Assembly (NCBI GenBank): GCA_003194525.1
Contig: NBIV01000314.1
Coordinates: forward strand, 1-64,000
Reading direction: 5' to 3'
Length of the DNA stretch: 64,000 nt
Origin: Gracilariopsis chorda
Taxonomy: Eukaryota > Rhodophyta > Florideophyceae > Gracilariales > Gracilariaceae
Position numbers and translations under genes: made by a program. The notes under the pieces were generated by a model that was given only the letters and a program-made list of their open reading frames with translations, searched no databases and was not told the origin of the DNA. Positions 63,778 to 64,000 of the stretch are shown here, piece by piece; position 1 is the stretch's first letter, and each line of letters starts with the position of its first letter.

Positions 63778-64000
63778 AACCAACAACATGTTCCTCCCGA
63801 AGAGGAATACGTGAGTACAGACGTTGCTGAAAACGGGAGAGTTACATTTCAAGTGCATAGCTTCAAGGTGTTTACTCTAGAACGCCAATATTTGGATTGG
63901 GAGAGGGCTCGTTTTGAGCGTCGTGGGACAATTCAGAAAGTACTTAAGCCTTTCTTTCCCAGGTTCCCTTGCCGATGTCTCACAATCTCCTTCTCCACAC
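63778..64000 (+). CDS. Partial hypothetical protein running off the right edge
   Basis: This open frame from about 63778 continues to the window end. It reads VPPEEEYVSTDVAENG, then VTFQVHSFKVFTLERQYLDW and TIQKVLKPFFPRF. The last block resembles the end of the frame at 2569-2856 (TIQTVLKALIPCF). There is no ATG at its upstream limit, so it is probably an internal exon. No family recognised. Confidence 0.35.

Overview
The window is eukaryotic and consists mostly of nested transposable elements. Evidence for a eukaryote includes chromodomain Ty3/Gypsy elements, hAT and piggyBac transposons with their usual target duplications, a SET domain, GT-AG-like intron borders, and no bacterial-style operons. 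I cannot name the organism. The mixture of families would fit a transposon-rich alga or other protist, but that is a guess. I found no rRNA, tRNA or CRISPR array.

Layout. About 1-6.5 kb is host-like and gene-poor, with a few small or disordered-protein genes. From 6.5 to 47.6 kb is a retrotransposon nest. An outer Ty3/Gypsy element (B, sense on the minus strand) runs from about 8.0 to 46.1 kb and is split twice. Chromodomain Ty3/Gypsy element A (8745-33674, target duplication TAAGC on both sides) sits in B's integrase. A second insertion sits in B's protease region. A fragment of a related element C lies head to head with B at about 46.14 kb.

The most interesting object is a large unclassified element present twice in inverted orientation. 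Copy 1 (about 19053-32469, 13.4 kb) lies inside A. Copy 2 (about 35973-45209, 9.2 kb) lies inside B and lacks about 4.2 kb. Its genes form a chromatin and DNA modification set: a beta-class DNA amino-methyltransferase joined to a SET domain in one frame, a 2-oxoglutarate/Fe(II) dioxygenase-like domain, a possible ParB-like domain, a zinc-finger protein, and a basic coiled-coil protein. Two divergent gene blocks flank a 148-bp nested palindrome. I saw no recognisable transposase, capsid gene or DNA polymerase in it. A three-unit 37-bp tandem repeat lies within the SET coding region in both copies. The copies look almost identical near the centre of the pair and more diverged further out, which suggests gene conversion.

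From 47.6 to 62.3 kb is a chain of DNA transposons. A decayed gene (minus strand, 52488 to 47701), starting with a histone-H3-tail-like sequence and ending in a possible papain-like fold, is split by a hAT element (48663-52197, duplication CTCCCATG). A piggyBac element with an accessory gene (52637-56407) follows. Then comes a 5.4-kb element with long CGGTGAG-rich inverted repeats and a decayed DDE transposase (56882-62312), itself hit by a probable solo LTR (59670-59958). From 62.3 to 64 kb the sequence looks host-like again; an open frame running off the right edge resembles a short open frame near the left edge.
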